64,000 bases of DNA from NCBI GenBank assembly GCA_019426215.1, contig CM033395.1:69501-133500 (forward strand), read 5' to 3'. Source of the stretch: Buddleja alternifolia (taxonomy: Eukaryota > Streptophyta > Magnoliopsida > Lamiales > Scrophulariaceae). Under the pieces are notes generated by a model, which saw nothing but the letters and a program-made list of their open reading frames with translations, had not been told where the DNA came from and ran no database searches. Below are positions 22,465 through 34,344 of this stretch, piece after piece. Numbering within the stretch: position 1 is the first letter of the stretch; each line of letters opens with the position of its first letter. Both the position numbers and the translations under genes were made by a program.

Positions 22465-22895
22465 CTTTCATTTTGATTTTGATGAAGTTTGATAGATCCT
22501 CTCTAACTCAGAAGTGTGTGAATCTGTTCTTGTCAATGATTTGGAGCTGGATTGCTTCTGCATTTGTGCCGTCCTGGAGCTGCTTTAGATTGACTACACT
22601 TTGCTTTCAATTTGTTCTTTTGTTAGTATGTATGTATAGGGCCTTTCGTTTTGGTTTAGGCTTATTATTCATTTTGTTAGGAATGTGATTTTGGGCCCTT
22701 TTGTAAATCTGTTGGGCCTGCCGCCCATGTCTATCAAAACGGCCTTGTAGTTGCTTGCTGGGCATTAGATAGATATTTCTTTGGGACTTTTACTTGTTTG
22801 TAATTGGATTTCATCTTGATTTATATCCAGGTTGGTGGATCAATGCCTTAACCCCTACCTTTTGGTGGTTTTTGGTTTAAAAAAAAAAAAAAAAC

Positions 22896-24237
22896 CCCTA
22901 AACCCTGAAACACAAAAGAAATTGGACATTTTGTTAATTCATCCTTTTCTAATTAGTAACAAATTTTTTTTTTATCCGCTTATAATAAGATTGTTTCATA
23001 AATGAAAGATTGTTATACTAAAATTATGTATCCATTTCCGTGTCTTTAGATATGGATTCAAGAAGTACTTCTGACTTCTGAGTGTTCCCGTTCATTGGAG
23101 TCAAAAATACTCTAGCACGCCAATGTCGTACAACACATGAACATGTATCAAGAGAACAATCTCTTGCACGTCGTCTTGAAAGATATCGAAGGCGTACAAC
23201 TCAACCATACGACGTGAACTGTTTAACTGAATACTCAGTGTGTAGGATTTAAAAACTTTAGTAGATACTTTTAAATCTCACAATATTTGAAATTCAGTAA
23301 AAGAATCAATGTTTATATATAGTAATCCATTGAAAGATAACCATATTGTTTGCGCTAAGTTATTAGAATGCTTAAAAACATTTGTGTTTGTAATGAATAT
23401 TTATTACTAGTCCATATAATTTTTTATGGTATTTAATTTAATTTTTTTTATCGGATGAAAATAATATGAGTATATATTCTTTTTTACTATCATTAGTTTA
23501 TGGATGTGAGAAATGCTTTCTCAACATATATATCTTAGCAGTGTAGAAATTTTATAAAAGTACTATAATATGATTAAAATGATTGTTAGACATGGAGGAA
23601 GAATAAATAAAGATTAAATAAAAAAAATTAGATACACTGTATCATTTTTTCCTAGAAAAAGAATATAGCAATTAAAATATTATGTAATATTATAATATTT
23701 TTTTAAACAAAGATTAACTAAACTAATTTTAGAATAATGTGTTAACTTTTTTACAAATATAAGATAGCAATTAAGATATTACTAAGATTAGCGCGTGTGA
23801 AAAAAAATTAAAAATATTTTTTTATCAATAGAATTAAATGCAATTGATTTTAAGAGTTGCATTATTATAAACCAATAATGGAGTAATTATCATATATAAA
23901 TATCATAAATCAGAAAGGTATAGTCTCATTTTGCAATAGAAGATCTCATTTGTTAAAATGAAGGTGTAATTAATTAACATTTTTTTGCTAAATAAATGCA
24001 GGAGTAATTAAGAAGTCAGACCAACTTCACACAATCATATATCATGGCCTTGTCATGACTCTGGATCTATGAGATGAACAGGAATGGTTTTACCAAATCC
24101 CTCGTGCAGCTTGACCAGTTTCCAGAATACAATTACAATTTGGCTGCCAATTTTGGAATCACTAGTGTCTTTGTGCCACAAATCTTAGAAAAACACCACA
24201 TCAATCAACAATGGTTCTTAAAGTTGAATTCCCAAGC
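22896..24237. other. AT-rich intergenic DNA, 3' flank of the R3H gene
   Basis: After the LINE poly(A) come degenerate CCCTAAA words, then about 1 kb of AT-rich sequence with no gene on either strand. The last 200 bases before 24238 would include the 3' UTR of the minus-strand R3H gene. No clear polyadenylation site was singled out. Confidence 0.5.
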
Positions 24238-27200
24238 TCAACAGTTGGTTCTCTTTGTTTCATCGCACTTAGATTTCCCGACATCTGTCCGATGTATACC
24301 CAAGGCATTAGCAAACAACCTTTTTGCAGCTCCCACATGCTCATTTCTCGAATAACTTTCGTGAATATTGTTCTTCTTTCTCTCTGCTGCAGAAACTCCA
24401 CTTGTTTGTGTTGAGTTATTCTTCTGCTGGGCCACCTTACTCGTTGAAGATGACTCGGATCCATGGGATTTGTGTACTTTTGACATTATACATGGCCTTG
24501 CAGACAACTTTGTGTCCAGCTCTTTGCTAGATTTGATGTCCCCATCATCCTCGCATTGAAATTTCCGATCCTTCTCAATCCATCCATGTTCCATAGTATT
24601 ACTTAAACTGACCTCATTTGTTTTGCCAAGTGCACGAGTTATCATGCGACGAGCAACCGCAGGATTGTTTTGTGGCCTCTGCTTTACCATTTTAGTCTCC
24701 CTAAAGATTCTTTCTCGGGCAGCAAAATAAGCTGCTTCTCTCTCCTCCAGTGAAGATTCACTTGTAGCATTATGCCTCTGGCCTAGAGAACCACAAAAAT
24801 AGACCTTTTCAGTCGCTTGAAAATAAGGCAGAGTAAATGTCCATGCATCACTAAAGCAATGAATTCCAAATCCAGACAAATCAATGAAGCATTATGGGAA
24901 TTGCATTCTGTAAGCATGGACCCCCAAAAATGGGGAACAAGAAAGACAATACTGTATCAGAACAATAGCTAATGAATTGCTTAAATATTCGCCTCTCAGA
25001 TTCAATGGTTCACTACAACAAAGGCATCTTTTCATCTTTGTAAACTCTGTCCTTTTCCAATTTATTTATTTTTCTAATCTAAACGAAGGGGGATACCTTG
25101 ACCCGACAAAATCCGGCCCGATAGTTTTTTATCATGGGTCACACAGACTCTATAAGAGTCCAAATAAAGAGAGAATAGTCACAACTTATGACAACCGGAA
25201 TTGAACCTAGGACCACTAGGCTAACAAGCCTTGGGTTTTTCCAATTTATTTTCTGCATAGCTTGTCTATTGCATATTATTCCTCCAAGGAGACCCGAATA
25301 ACAAACATGCACACTTACTCAAACTTCAAAGCAATGCTGTGTTCCAAGAGAAGCTGAAACCAAAACCCAGCAAAGAGGAAACTTAAGCATGTGCATCTGA
25401 AATGACACAATAAGCTCGCAATAATAGACAAGGAAAGACAAGTCACCACTTGCATACTTTGGCATGGCATCCTTTTTAGGAAGCAATTCCGACATGTACA
25501 TGATGACTTCAACAATTTATCATTATTGCACACTGTTATGATGGCAACTTTAAAATGTGAACAATTGATAAATTTTACTATGGCAAAGAAGAAACGGGGT
25601 TGGACAACGCCAAGGCGCGTTTTCACTTATAAATACGCTGAGATTATGCTGACGACACGGCGTCATTTTGGTCAATAAAGGCAGATTCCAGCGGGGGAGC
25701 AGGGACCAATCAGTGAGGGCCAACTGGAAGTTAGTTACATCAGTTGGGGTTGTTGTTAGGGTTAACCGAGTTAGTTAAGCGTGTTAAATGCAATTAGGGT
25801 AAAACTTACTATAAAAGGAAGGTGGTTAGATTCAGCAAGCTCATTCTGGAAATTGTAATTTTGAGCTTTTCTCTCTCAACTTGGACTCTTTTACGATTTT
25901 GCAATCAATTTCAATAAAGAATTTATGATTCACGTTGAATCATAACACACAACTCATTAGAGTTGCAGGGTTGACTACATATGATTTGTTAATTCACGTA
26001 GCTAGAAATCAAGACACCCTTATGAAGAGTTAACTGCATCGGGGTGGTACACATTTCTATGTTCTTTCACAAAAGAGAGAACATAACCTTGTGGTATTAC
26101 ATGCTTCAAGAATCTTAAGATCTCGACAATACCATTATCTACCTAAATCCAAAATTTTGACCTTGCTCAAGTCAGTGGGCATTTAAAGAAAATCATTAAA
26201 ATGAGATATCCCTGCTCTGCCTTTGTGAGTTTGATTGTGTGCCCAGAATAAGCAACCAAATGAGAATAAAATCAGGGCATAAAATGCATTTAGTGCCTGA
26301 ATATGGATGTTCAAGTTAAATCCTCTCTCATTTCACAATCTCTTCTACCTAATTTCAAGGTGACCTAAGCATAACTAATGGTGACTATTGGAGAAAATTG
26401 CAAAATTGGTACTCTAGGTTGGCCTACACATTTTTTTGGTACAATAAGTTGGCCGGGTAGCAATTTGAGTACATTAACTTGAAAAAATTCGCAATTTTGG
26501 TACAAATTGGCCGGAAAATTTTGAATTTGGCCAGAAAATTGAGATTTTGATTAAATTTGGGGATTTTGACTAAATTTGGGAGTTTGCTTGATTTTGAATT
26601 AAATAAATTTGGGGATTTTGACTGAAATACGGGATTTTGCTTGATTTTGACTTTTATTGGGATTTTTTTATTTAAATATAAACTAAAAAAAAAATTATTA
26701 TTTCATAAAAAAAAAAACCACCTAACCACTAATCACCACTAGTCCACCACCACCCAACCCCCGCCTCATTACTCACAACCACCACTACCCCCACCCCGCC
26801 TCGCGACTCACCACCACCACCCCCGACCCCCCCGCCTCGTGACTCACCACCACCACCCCCAACCCCCTAGTGCAGAGACAAAAAAACAGAGAAAAAAAAG
26901 GGGTGGCGGCACGTCGGTGCGGCGACGAGTGGTGGTGGTAGACGGGGGGAAGGGGGCAGAGATGAACTCAATTTTGATTTTTTTTCTTATTTTGTATATT
27001 GTTTTTTTTTTATTATTTGTAATTTCAAATTGGATAAAATTGGGGATTGAGGGTAATTTGGTAAAAAAATAACTCCAAAATCAGTCAAAAATCCCCAAAT
27101 TTTCCAGCCAATTTGTACCAAAATTGCTAATTTTTTCACGTTAATGTACTCAAATTGCTACCCGGCCAACTTATTGTATCAAAAAAACGTGTAGGCCAAC

Positions 27201-30200
27201 TTAGCTTATGAATTTTGTAATTTTCTCGTGACTATTGAGAAGCTCTTTGCAAAGTTCGCTAAACTCATCCATAATCCAATCACTTGAATAGATTATGTCA
27301 TAATCTACTTATCTAAGTGCAGCAAATTCAAATGATACACAAATAACTGATAACATACAGCAGAAAATTAAAATCTGCAGTATCAATGAACTTAAAAGAG
27401 AGAATTGTCGCGGCAAAGCTCTTTTACTTTTGCTTTACCGGAGACAATATACTGCACCTGGTATAACTTCCTCTCGTCTTAATACATCAGAAATCACTGG
27501 AGACTGCACTTCACCAAACTCCCATAATAAGTCACTCACAAAGATGGAAGGCCTGCAATTTAATCGACTAAATTATAAGATCCAAGTGGCAATCCTACCA
27601 AAGTCATTTCTCTAGAAATTCAGACTTTATAATTGGAATAAATAGCCTTTACTAAAACAAGACTCTTGCAATCAAATTTTTCTCTTTATGAGAAATTCAG
27701 GAAATATATTTATGATAAATATGTAAGGAACCTTCACAGCAATGGACTTGAAGCCAATTATTATAGTCAAATTGTCTGATTATATAGCTGTAAAATAAAC
27801 TGAACAATATGAACAAAAAAATTGGATTGCAAAGCCCTTCTATACCTCTTTTCTTCAACAAGATCCAATAACCAGATCTACTAATGTTGAGATTGTGGTT
27901 CTTACTAGTAGTAATATTATAAATCTCACAACCACTGCTTTGACGCTGACCATGAAATTCCCTGCTCTCGGACAGTAGTCTTTTAGCTGAACTTGGATAC
28001 ACTCTTTTCTAGGACACAAATACAAGTACATATCTTATTTCATTTCATTTTAATTAGAATTATTTCATCACCACCATATTCAAGAAAATCACTATCATCA
28101 CTAGTCCAACCACCTTTTTCGTTGTTCATCTTTTCTATCAGCACAGGTTCATCAGTCGTTACAAGTCCTCCAAATATGATATGATATGGCATAAAAATAG
28201 TAAAATAATTACCATGTTTAAATATATAATCAGTGTTTAAGAAGGGTAATTTTAGTCCAAGGTGTTTCACGTGTCTTTGAGGTAGGGCATAAGCCCTAAG
28301 GTGGAGGTATATACCCCATGGATTTCGATAATACTTTCAAAAATATAAATTAATTTAAAAGAATTGAAAACTATTAACAAGTTACAACACTAGTTGGAAC
28401 AAAGTCATGGAAGACAAATTGAGATGCAAAAGGGCATAATATTAAGTAAACAAGAAGGTTCGACATTTATAGCTCCTGATATACTACAAAACAAAGTAAA
28501 TAAGGAAAAACCTGACAACATGAGTCTAAAATAAATAATAATAAAAAAAAATAGAACCCAACACCATATAGACAATAAATTTAAAGAGGACAAAACCCTC
28601 TACAAACAGGCAGAAGCTAGATAATAGTCATAAAAGAGAAAAGTAGACTTTGGAGAACAGTAAGGCCTGAAACATGTGAGGAGATTTTAATTGTTTTTAC
28701 TCTGATTGTTTTGGCATTACTTAAGTAGATTTGATTTAAGGGATAGTTACGGACATACCCCCTCTTATAATATGTAATTACCCAAAAAAAAAAACTCATG
28801 CTTTTGAAATTACCAACCCCTCCCTACAGGGACCTAATTGTAACGCTTTTAGGGGTTAAAGTGTAAAAAAAATTAAATACAGAGGGGGATAATAGGTAAG
28901 AAATGCCTTACATGAGGGGGGCCTTTATGTAATTTCAAAAACAAGAGGGAGTTGTTGGGTAATTACACATTATACGAAGGCATATTTGTGTAATTTTCTG
29001 CTGATTTTATTGATGATAAGAAATTTGGATGTAAGGGCCTTTCCAAATCGAAAGAATCTCTCTATTTCACAATTTTTTGGGGCATAAGCCCAATGAATTA
29101 GGGTGTTTTGGGGAGCAAAAGGTGCACACTCATAATGCTCCCGACGTAAGATATGACCACAGCATTGCTTCTAACACAAATTGTAATGCGTCAAATGAAG
29201 AATGAACTTCACTTCACCTACATTGATGTCTCTGGGCAGCGCTCCAGAACCAAGTGTCTGTCTTCACCTTCACCAACAGATTGATGAGAAAACCTATCAT
29301 AGTAGACAACATTATATGTTGAAAATAGTGAAAAAATGACAAAGTTTATCGACTCTAATGCTTACAGTTTATATGCCCCGCAAAGAAATGCCAACACAAT
29401 GATATGGATCAGGCTTTAAGAATTTTTGAAGAAAAAACATACCCAAAGATGTCAGCAAGACGATGTACGAGCAAGCGGTTATATGGATTCATTGGCTCCA
29501 GCTCAAGTACCCCATGTAAACTGCAAAATATATCTTATCCTGTTAAAATTTTCTGAATGGAACTGAAATCTTCTTTTTCAAAGGTGAAGACACAGAAACA
29601 TTATTCAAATGCCCATTGTAGTAAGATGTAAGAAGTAGCACGCTGGATACCTCGCTTGCAACAATTTAACCATAATTGATGAAGTAAAAGTTAAATTTAT
29701 AAGTTTAAAGGAGTGAACCATTACAGATGAGTTTAAAATGTTATTGAAGAATGAGGAGCTCATACAATGCCTGTTTAAACACAACACCTCGAATAAGAAA
29801 TGATTATTCAATGAACATGAAAATTTCATACTTGTAAATTTGCTTTGGAAGGGAAGGGCATGCTGGGGAAATTGGTTATATTGTATCTAAAAACAGGGTA
29901 TTGTACAGTAGAAAGCAAGAGCTGACAAACATTTCTGTTTTCCTTTGATTTGAAAAGTTTATATGCTGGTGAAAATTGTTTTTTCTCAAGTGCTCCAAGG
30001 TCATGTCAGAATCATCTCCCTACTTATCTTGAGGTAGTCATACTCATAATTGAATGTGCAGTAATTAGTGACAACAATTTATTTTTCTCATCTTATCTGT
30101 TAGGGACATTCAACTTACCTTGTATCATTCTGTAGAAAATTAACTAATGCATCTTCCATTGACAAAATGAGATGTTTGCAAGGAATATTGTCTTTGACAA

Positions 30201-32936
30201 GAAAAGCCAACTCTTCAACCTGCATATGAGCAAGAGGAAAAATCAAATTTTCAGTGCAGTTTCACCAAAGTGAGAATACAAAAGTTATTGTTAGAGACAA
30301 AATCATCAATCACCACAATGAACGGCAATTATCTCCGGCAGATCAATATCATACTACAGCACTGAATGATGCTTCTTTAGCAATAAATCAGATCTTCACA
30401 ACGTGACATGCCATGAACTCTCTATTGTAACTAAGCTAGCATGGAAACCATGCTTTCATAATACAAATGCAGCATGCTTCAATTTTCTAGGAGCCATGTC
30501 TTGGTGTTTGACACCTTGTTACTGATACAGTACAAACCACCTCCGGAGTTGACACACAACTAGAAGTAACGAAAGCATCACATAAAAAAAAAACTGGTAA
30601 ACATGGGGTCAGAGGGCAGTGAGGAACCACTCAGGCCACTCAGTGATCAAATCAAAATTCTTAAAAGTAAGAAAGTACGGTAAGTGGATCTTCTTTACAA
30701 GAGATAAATTGTCAATAAGTTTCAAGCAGTATATTGGGGGGAACTGTCAAAGATGAGAGACCAGAATAAATCACTTGACTAATCTCTTTCCACCTTTAGT
30801 TAACATATCATGCTCAATAAGTTTTAACAATTATCGATATGTTTTTAAGAATTTCAATGTTCCATAATAATTCAAGAACCAATACCTGCTTGTAAAGTTC
30901 TTACTTTTTACCTTGTTGAACAAAAATGTAGCTCTTAAAATTTCAGGCTTTTGTTTCAAATGTTTATGAAAAGTATCAGAATAGCATAGTGATGTGTTGT
31001 GAAGCGGATTTATGAGCAGAAGAAGAACTAATGATTTGAGTGGTCAAGAACTAGAGAAATTGGAAGCTAAATCGGAGCATGAAGAAGCTCAGCAGGTGCC
31101 ACACACGGTGCGATTCGATGATCCTTATTGCGGAAGCCCTTACAAGCATAGGCAACAATTTCCTGAGTTCAGCCTTGGGGACAACCAAGGCTGTTTTTAA
31201 GGGGGTCGAATTGTTGTGAAACGGATTTATGAGCTGAAGAAGAAGGACCAAAGATGTGTTATTAAGGCTGTTTAATTTTATTTTATGTTTGAGTTAATTA
31301 ATTAGTAGAGTCTGATGTTAGAAGGTTTCTTTGGTGACAAGTTTTCTTTGGTGGCAAGTCTTCTTTAGGGTTTGAGTAGTAGTATAAATAGGAGTCTTTA
31401 GGGTTTATTTTATTCATTCAGAATTTTATTGTGGAATCGAGCTTTAAGCTTGTGGCAAACTTCGGTTTGTAGGGGCAAGAATTTATTCTTGTTAGTTTAT
31501 CATTTTTAATAAAATTAAGTTCTAACATGATGGAAGATAAAAATTGCAACCACTCAAGTAAATCACCAGAAATACTTGCCCAAGCTCCAAGCTCTTTATT
31601 CAATAAAATTCTCAATAGTCCCGAAACAATAATCCAGACTCTACTTATACTAATGCATAAATAAAATAAACTATAAGAACTCTTCCTAACTTAGGACTCT
31701 TAATACTTGCTAGGAAAGGAAATACCAGAAAAGGAAACTGCATAATAATAATAATAATAATAATTACTATATAACTTAATTAACTCCTGTCTTCAACTCG
31801 CCGTCCACTGTCTTCTTCCGGCGACGATAAACCAACAGCAGCTCCACCGCCATGTCGTCCCGCCTTTCTTCGTCTGACACATTTTGTCTCGTAACACATA
31901 GCATCTCATATCATATCATACCTATCCTCATTAATATTGGGGATCAAGAAGCCCACTAGATTTACTGGACATGCTAGATAATTGATGATTGCTATTGATG
32001 ATTATAACCATATAATAACTATGACTAATTCAGAGTTAAGACCCTAGGTTATTTCTTAAGCATAATTATTAAGAGCAACTAATCATTCATAGTTACAAGG
32101 ATACGAAATTAAGCGAGGTTAGAGCTAATCAAGAAGATTAGCAAGTGATGACCATCAATTAAATGAGGAAGAGGAGGTTACACTTGATAAGTGGAGGAAT
32201 AGCACAAAAGTTAATAACATGCACTTGGATTGTGTCATTTAATCAAAGAACATTTTGCAGATTGAGATGACTAAGTTGGGGCCTAGCTTGAGAACTTTAC
32301 ATATGCAGTGCTTAGCCCTTCGGCAGGGAATTTGGCAACTCTTATTTGTGATATTCCAGTTTGTAAGTTTATACTTGGGCTAGCAAAAAAAAGCACGGAC
32401 AAATGGGCTGTGAGAGGAAGTGATTGGCACCAAAAAAATATGTGAATGAATAAGAATGTAGAGGGGAAAAAAGAGGAAGTAATGGCGTTAACAGGAGGAA
32501 AGAAAGGAACACATATAGCCGGAAGAGAAAGGGACAAAGATGGACAACAAAGCAAGTTTTAATCTCTATAATCTATTCAAATTTTTACCTATATTGATTT
32601 CTATTGTAAGCCCGTTCCACCAGGAAATTCATCACGTACTTGCAAGCTCTCTATAAGTGATACTTAGAAGACCAGAATCTAATCTAGCAATTTGTTCAAA
32701 GAATCCAAATCATCTAATCTTTCCAGAAGTAAAAGAAATTGCAACTGATGTGGTGTGACTATCCCGTAATCATGAAAAAATATACAAAAGCTGAACATAT
32801 ATATATATAAAAGAAGCGAAAAAGCAGTGCAGCAGCAGCAGCAGCACTCGTGAAACGTATTTAAATTCATAGATGTGTTTTGAGTAATATTACTAGCAAA
32901 AACCGCACTGACCATAGCAAATTCGGTGAGACTCAT
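24238..32936 (-). CDS. R3H-domain/SUZ-motif protein, six exons, apparently intact
   Basis: A probable nucleic-acid-binding protein of the plant R3H family. Exons in transcript order: 32913-32936, 30119-30219, 29443-29520, 29222-29293, 27458-27552, 24238-24782. They total 915 bases, 304 residues plus stop. All junctions are GT-AG and phases match. It starts MSLTEFAM, then VEELAFLVKDN. The R3H domain (about residues 30-92) contains NRLLVHRLADIFG with the Arg-x3-His signature at R57/H61, then VGEGEDRHLVLERC. MPSIFVSDLLWEF follows. A SUZ-like motif reads LEEREAAYFAARERIF (about 135-150), then NPAVARRMITRALG and a polar Ser/Lys tail. The donor at 27457 (CCAG|GTGCAG) with acceptor at 24783 is my choice; a donor six bases on with acceptor CCAG also keeps the frame. 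No stop or frameshift was seen. The introns carry several TE insertions. Confidence 0.85.
25068..25236 (-). mobile_element. tRNA-derived SINE with 15-bp target duplication
   Basis: On the minus strand an A box (TAGCCTAGTGG, 25213-25223) and B box (GGTTCAATTCC, 25197-25207) of an RNA polymerase III promoter lie near the 5' end. An A-rich 3' end follows. TTTTCCAATTTATTT flanks it exactly at 25053-25067 and 25237-25251. It lies in intron 5 of the R3H gene, in the same orientation as the gene. Confidence 0.85.
25640..25990 (+). mobile_element. LTR-like fragment in intron 5 of the R3H gene
   Basis: TATAAAAGGAAGG near 25811, followed about 90 bases later by CAATAAAGAATTTATG, resembles the promoter and polyadenylation layout of a plant LTR. 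Exact ends, a primer site and a duplication were not found. Confidence 0.35.
26390..27227. mobile_element. Mutator-type MITE with long inverted repeats, 9-bp duplication
   Basis: Inverted ends of about 125 bp: left GGAGAAAATTGCAAAATTGG, right the complement of CGAGAAAATTACAAAATTC. Both arms contain GGCCTACAC and AAGTTGGCCGGGTAGCAATT. GTGACTATT is exactly duplicated at 26381-26389 and 27228-27236. A 9-bp duplication with long inverted ends points to Mutator. The middle is C-rich (CCACCACC runs) and carries no transposase. It lies in intron 5 of the R3H gene. Confidence 0.85.
28741..29001. mobile_element. Small inverted-repeat element (MITE) in intron 4 of the R3H gene
   Basis: About 80-bp imperfect inverted ends: left GGATAGTTACGGACATACCC through TAATATGTAATTACCC, right the complement with GTGTAATTACCC and ATTACACAAATATGCC. 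Possible flanking nonamers TGATTTAAG and TGATTTTAT match at seven of nine positions. No coding capacity. Confidence 0.65.
30997..31525 (+). mobile_element. 3' end of an LTR retrotransposon (pol tail, PPT, LTR) in intron 1 of the R3H gene
   Basis: A short reading stretch (31012-31200) ends just before AAGGGGGTCGAAT, a polypurine-like word. TGTTGTGAAACGGATTTATG then begins an LTR at about 31212. The nearly identical GTTGTGAAGCGGATTTATGA occurs at 30998, so two LTR starts lie about 215 bases apart. TATAAATAG near 31383 and an AATAAAATTAAG near 31510 fit an LTR promoter and end. Family not determined. Confidence 0.5.
31526..31900 (-). mobile_element. Probable minus-strand LTR fragment with an (ATA)n run
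   Basis: Read on the minus strand, TGTTACGAGACAAAATGTG at about 31897 resembles an LTR start. A GC-richer part and an (ATA)7-8 microsatellite at 31743-31766 follow. The end near 31526 abuts the plus-strand LTR fragment. No duplication identified. Confidence 0.35.
32794..32848. repeat. (AT)n and (GCA)n microsatellites in intron 1
   Basis: ATATATATATATA near 32798, then GCAGTGCAGCAGCAGCAGCAG from about 32825, only 65-110 bases inside intron 1 of the R3H gene. Confidence 0.7.
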
Positions 32937-33110
32937 TGAATCGCAATTGTAGAATTTTTACAAAGTATTTCAGTTGCAGCCCACGAACTCCACTTCCAAT
33001 TATCCTCTTCTACTGTATCTCTCCCTCTCTCACCCTATTTGTTTGTAGGGACAAATAGCAATTTCCGATGACTGAATAACTGTGTTGCTGATATATTGTG
33101 CAAAAAAAGG
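32937..33110 (-). promoter_or_regulatory. Leader and proximal promoter region of the R3H gene
   Basis: Directly upstream of the start codon on the minus strand. The transcript-sense strand contains a GAGAGAGGGAGAGAT purine tract (about 33020-33035), common in plant 5' leaders. No TATA box was recognised with confidence. Confidence 0.4.
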
Positions 33111-34344
33111 TAATAAAAGAATGGGCAAAATTCTTTCAAACCCCACCCCCCACAACCCCAAACTTTTCCAACACCCTCTCCTTCTATATTAAAATAAATC
33201 AAACACCCCTCTAAACTCATTGATGGATAATAATACCCTTGACTTATATAAAATCATAAATTCATTTTCTATCTGTCGATAATAATCTATAACACTTTCC
33301 CAGATTACATTTCAGTATAATTTGACTCCAAAATTAATTAAATGCTAAATTTTATTAGATAAGTTAATCTTCAATATATATGAAATAAACAGTAAATGTG
33401 ATTGTAGTATTATGAATATGGCATTATAAAAACTTTAAAAAATCTTAAATAAATCTTTATGATCACTATTAATACATTATTTTCTTTTACTTTGATTTTA
33501 TTTTAAATAACTATTGATAATCAATATTATTCATTATTAGTTTTTCATAAAACTAATCATTTATTTTCTAAGTATTATATTACTTATTAAGATAAAGTGA
33601 TACAATCGGTTTTTATTTTATAACATATACACACTTATTTATGAGCATAATTTTTTTTTAGGGGTAAAGACATTAAACCTTTCAAACTATGACTTTTTAC
33701 ACTTTTTTAGAGATACTTTTTTTTTAACAAAAATATAGATTTCGCGCAGACTTTTTGATAACATAAAGGCTGATTAGGCTATTTCGTTAACACAAGTATT
33801 TTTTTATTTTTTTTTTTTGCATTTTTGATATAACACAGGTGGTTTTTATGCATGTAACCCTTCTTTAATTGGTATAATATATACTACTATGTAAGTAAGA
33901 TGTTCATACATGTATAGTTCAAGATATATTAAATAAAATATTACAATATTTAGTTATTTACTTTTATGGATATGCAACCAAAATTGGAAAGCATAAAATA
34001 ATAAGACTGTTTTCTAACATCTATTAATGCAATTAAGTTATATATTGAAAGAAAAAAGAAGAGTAAATTTATTAAGTTCTTTCTAAAGGAAAAACATATA
34101 GTAAATTAGTTATATAAATTTATATGAAACAAGTAAAACTTATTCTTTATTCTTTCTATATTATAGCAACCATATCTTTTTATTTATTTAATTTTATAAT
34201 TAATTCACGGGTTGTGTATTTAATAAAATTATCCTTAAATAAAATTTGGGATCAAATTAATTTAAATATAATCATAGAGGGGGCAAAATGAATTTTGACC
34301 TAAAAAAATAGAATGTAAAGGAGGAGTAACACGTTTTTCATAGT
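33111..34344. other. AT-rich intergenic DNA upstream of the R3H gene
   Basis: A C-rich patch (33135-33220, CCCCACCCCCCACAACCCC) recalls the ends of the MITEs in this window but has no partner arm I can find. The rest is AT-rich with long T runs (33651, 33718, 33800-33820) and no gene. Confidence 0.45.

Larger units (their letters stand above)
7636..22895 (+). mobile_element. 5'-truncated LINE with poly(A) tail, split by an LTR element
   Basis: The left part (7636-7907) encodes the end of a LINE RNase H domain. WIEVDS can be read near 7644, and IYGEGNQAADYFAKQACD follows near 7765 after small frame changes. The right part (22465-22895) is the 3' UTR, ending in a run of about 16 A at 22879-22894. 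Only the tail of the LINE was inserted, as is common for L1-type reverse transcription. It landed in exon 2 of the SERK-type gene. No target duplication was recognised around the ends. The Ty3-like element 7908-22464 interrupts it. Confidence 0.7.

Noticed and set aside
22899..22912. Telomere-like ACCCCTAAACCCTGAA
   Set aside because: Only one and a half units after the LINE poly(A); no array.
23080..23220. Short Arg-rich reading (possible Helitron or helicase N-terminus)
   Set aside because: About 35 codons between stops, with no helicase or Rep motif nearby on either strand.
24074..24559. Plus-strand open frames opposite the last R3H exon
   Set aside because: Antisense shadows of the conserved SUZ-containing exon, which has clear family motifs on the minus strand.
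25197..25223. tRNA gene on the minus strand
   Set aside because: Only the A and B promoter boxes are present; the acceptor stem and anticodon arm do not fold. It is a SINE head.
28040..28270. Minus-strand frame as an extra R3H exon
   Set aside because: It has an acidic run but no junction that keeps the phase between exons 4 and 5, which join without it.
32679..32936. Single long minus-strand frame starting at the R3H start codon
   Set aside because: Only the first eight codons match the family. The rest is intron read-through with a Cys-rich (GCA)n artefact.
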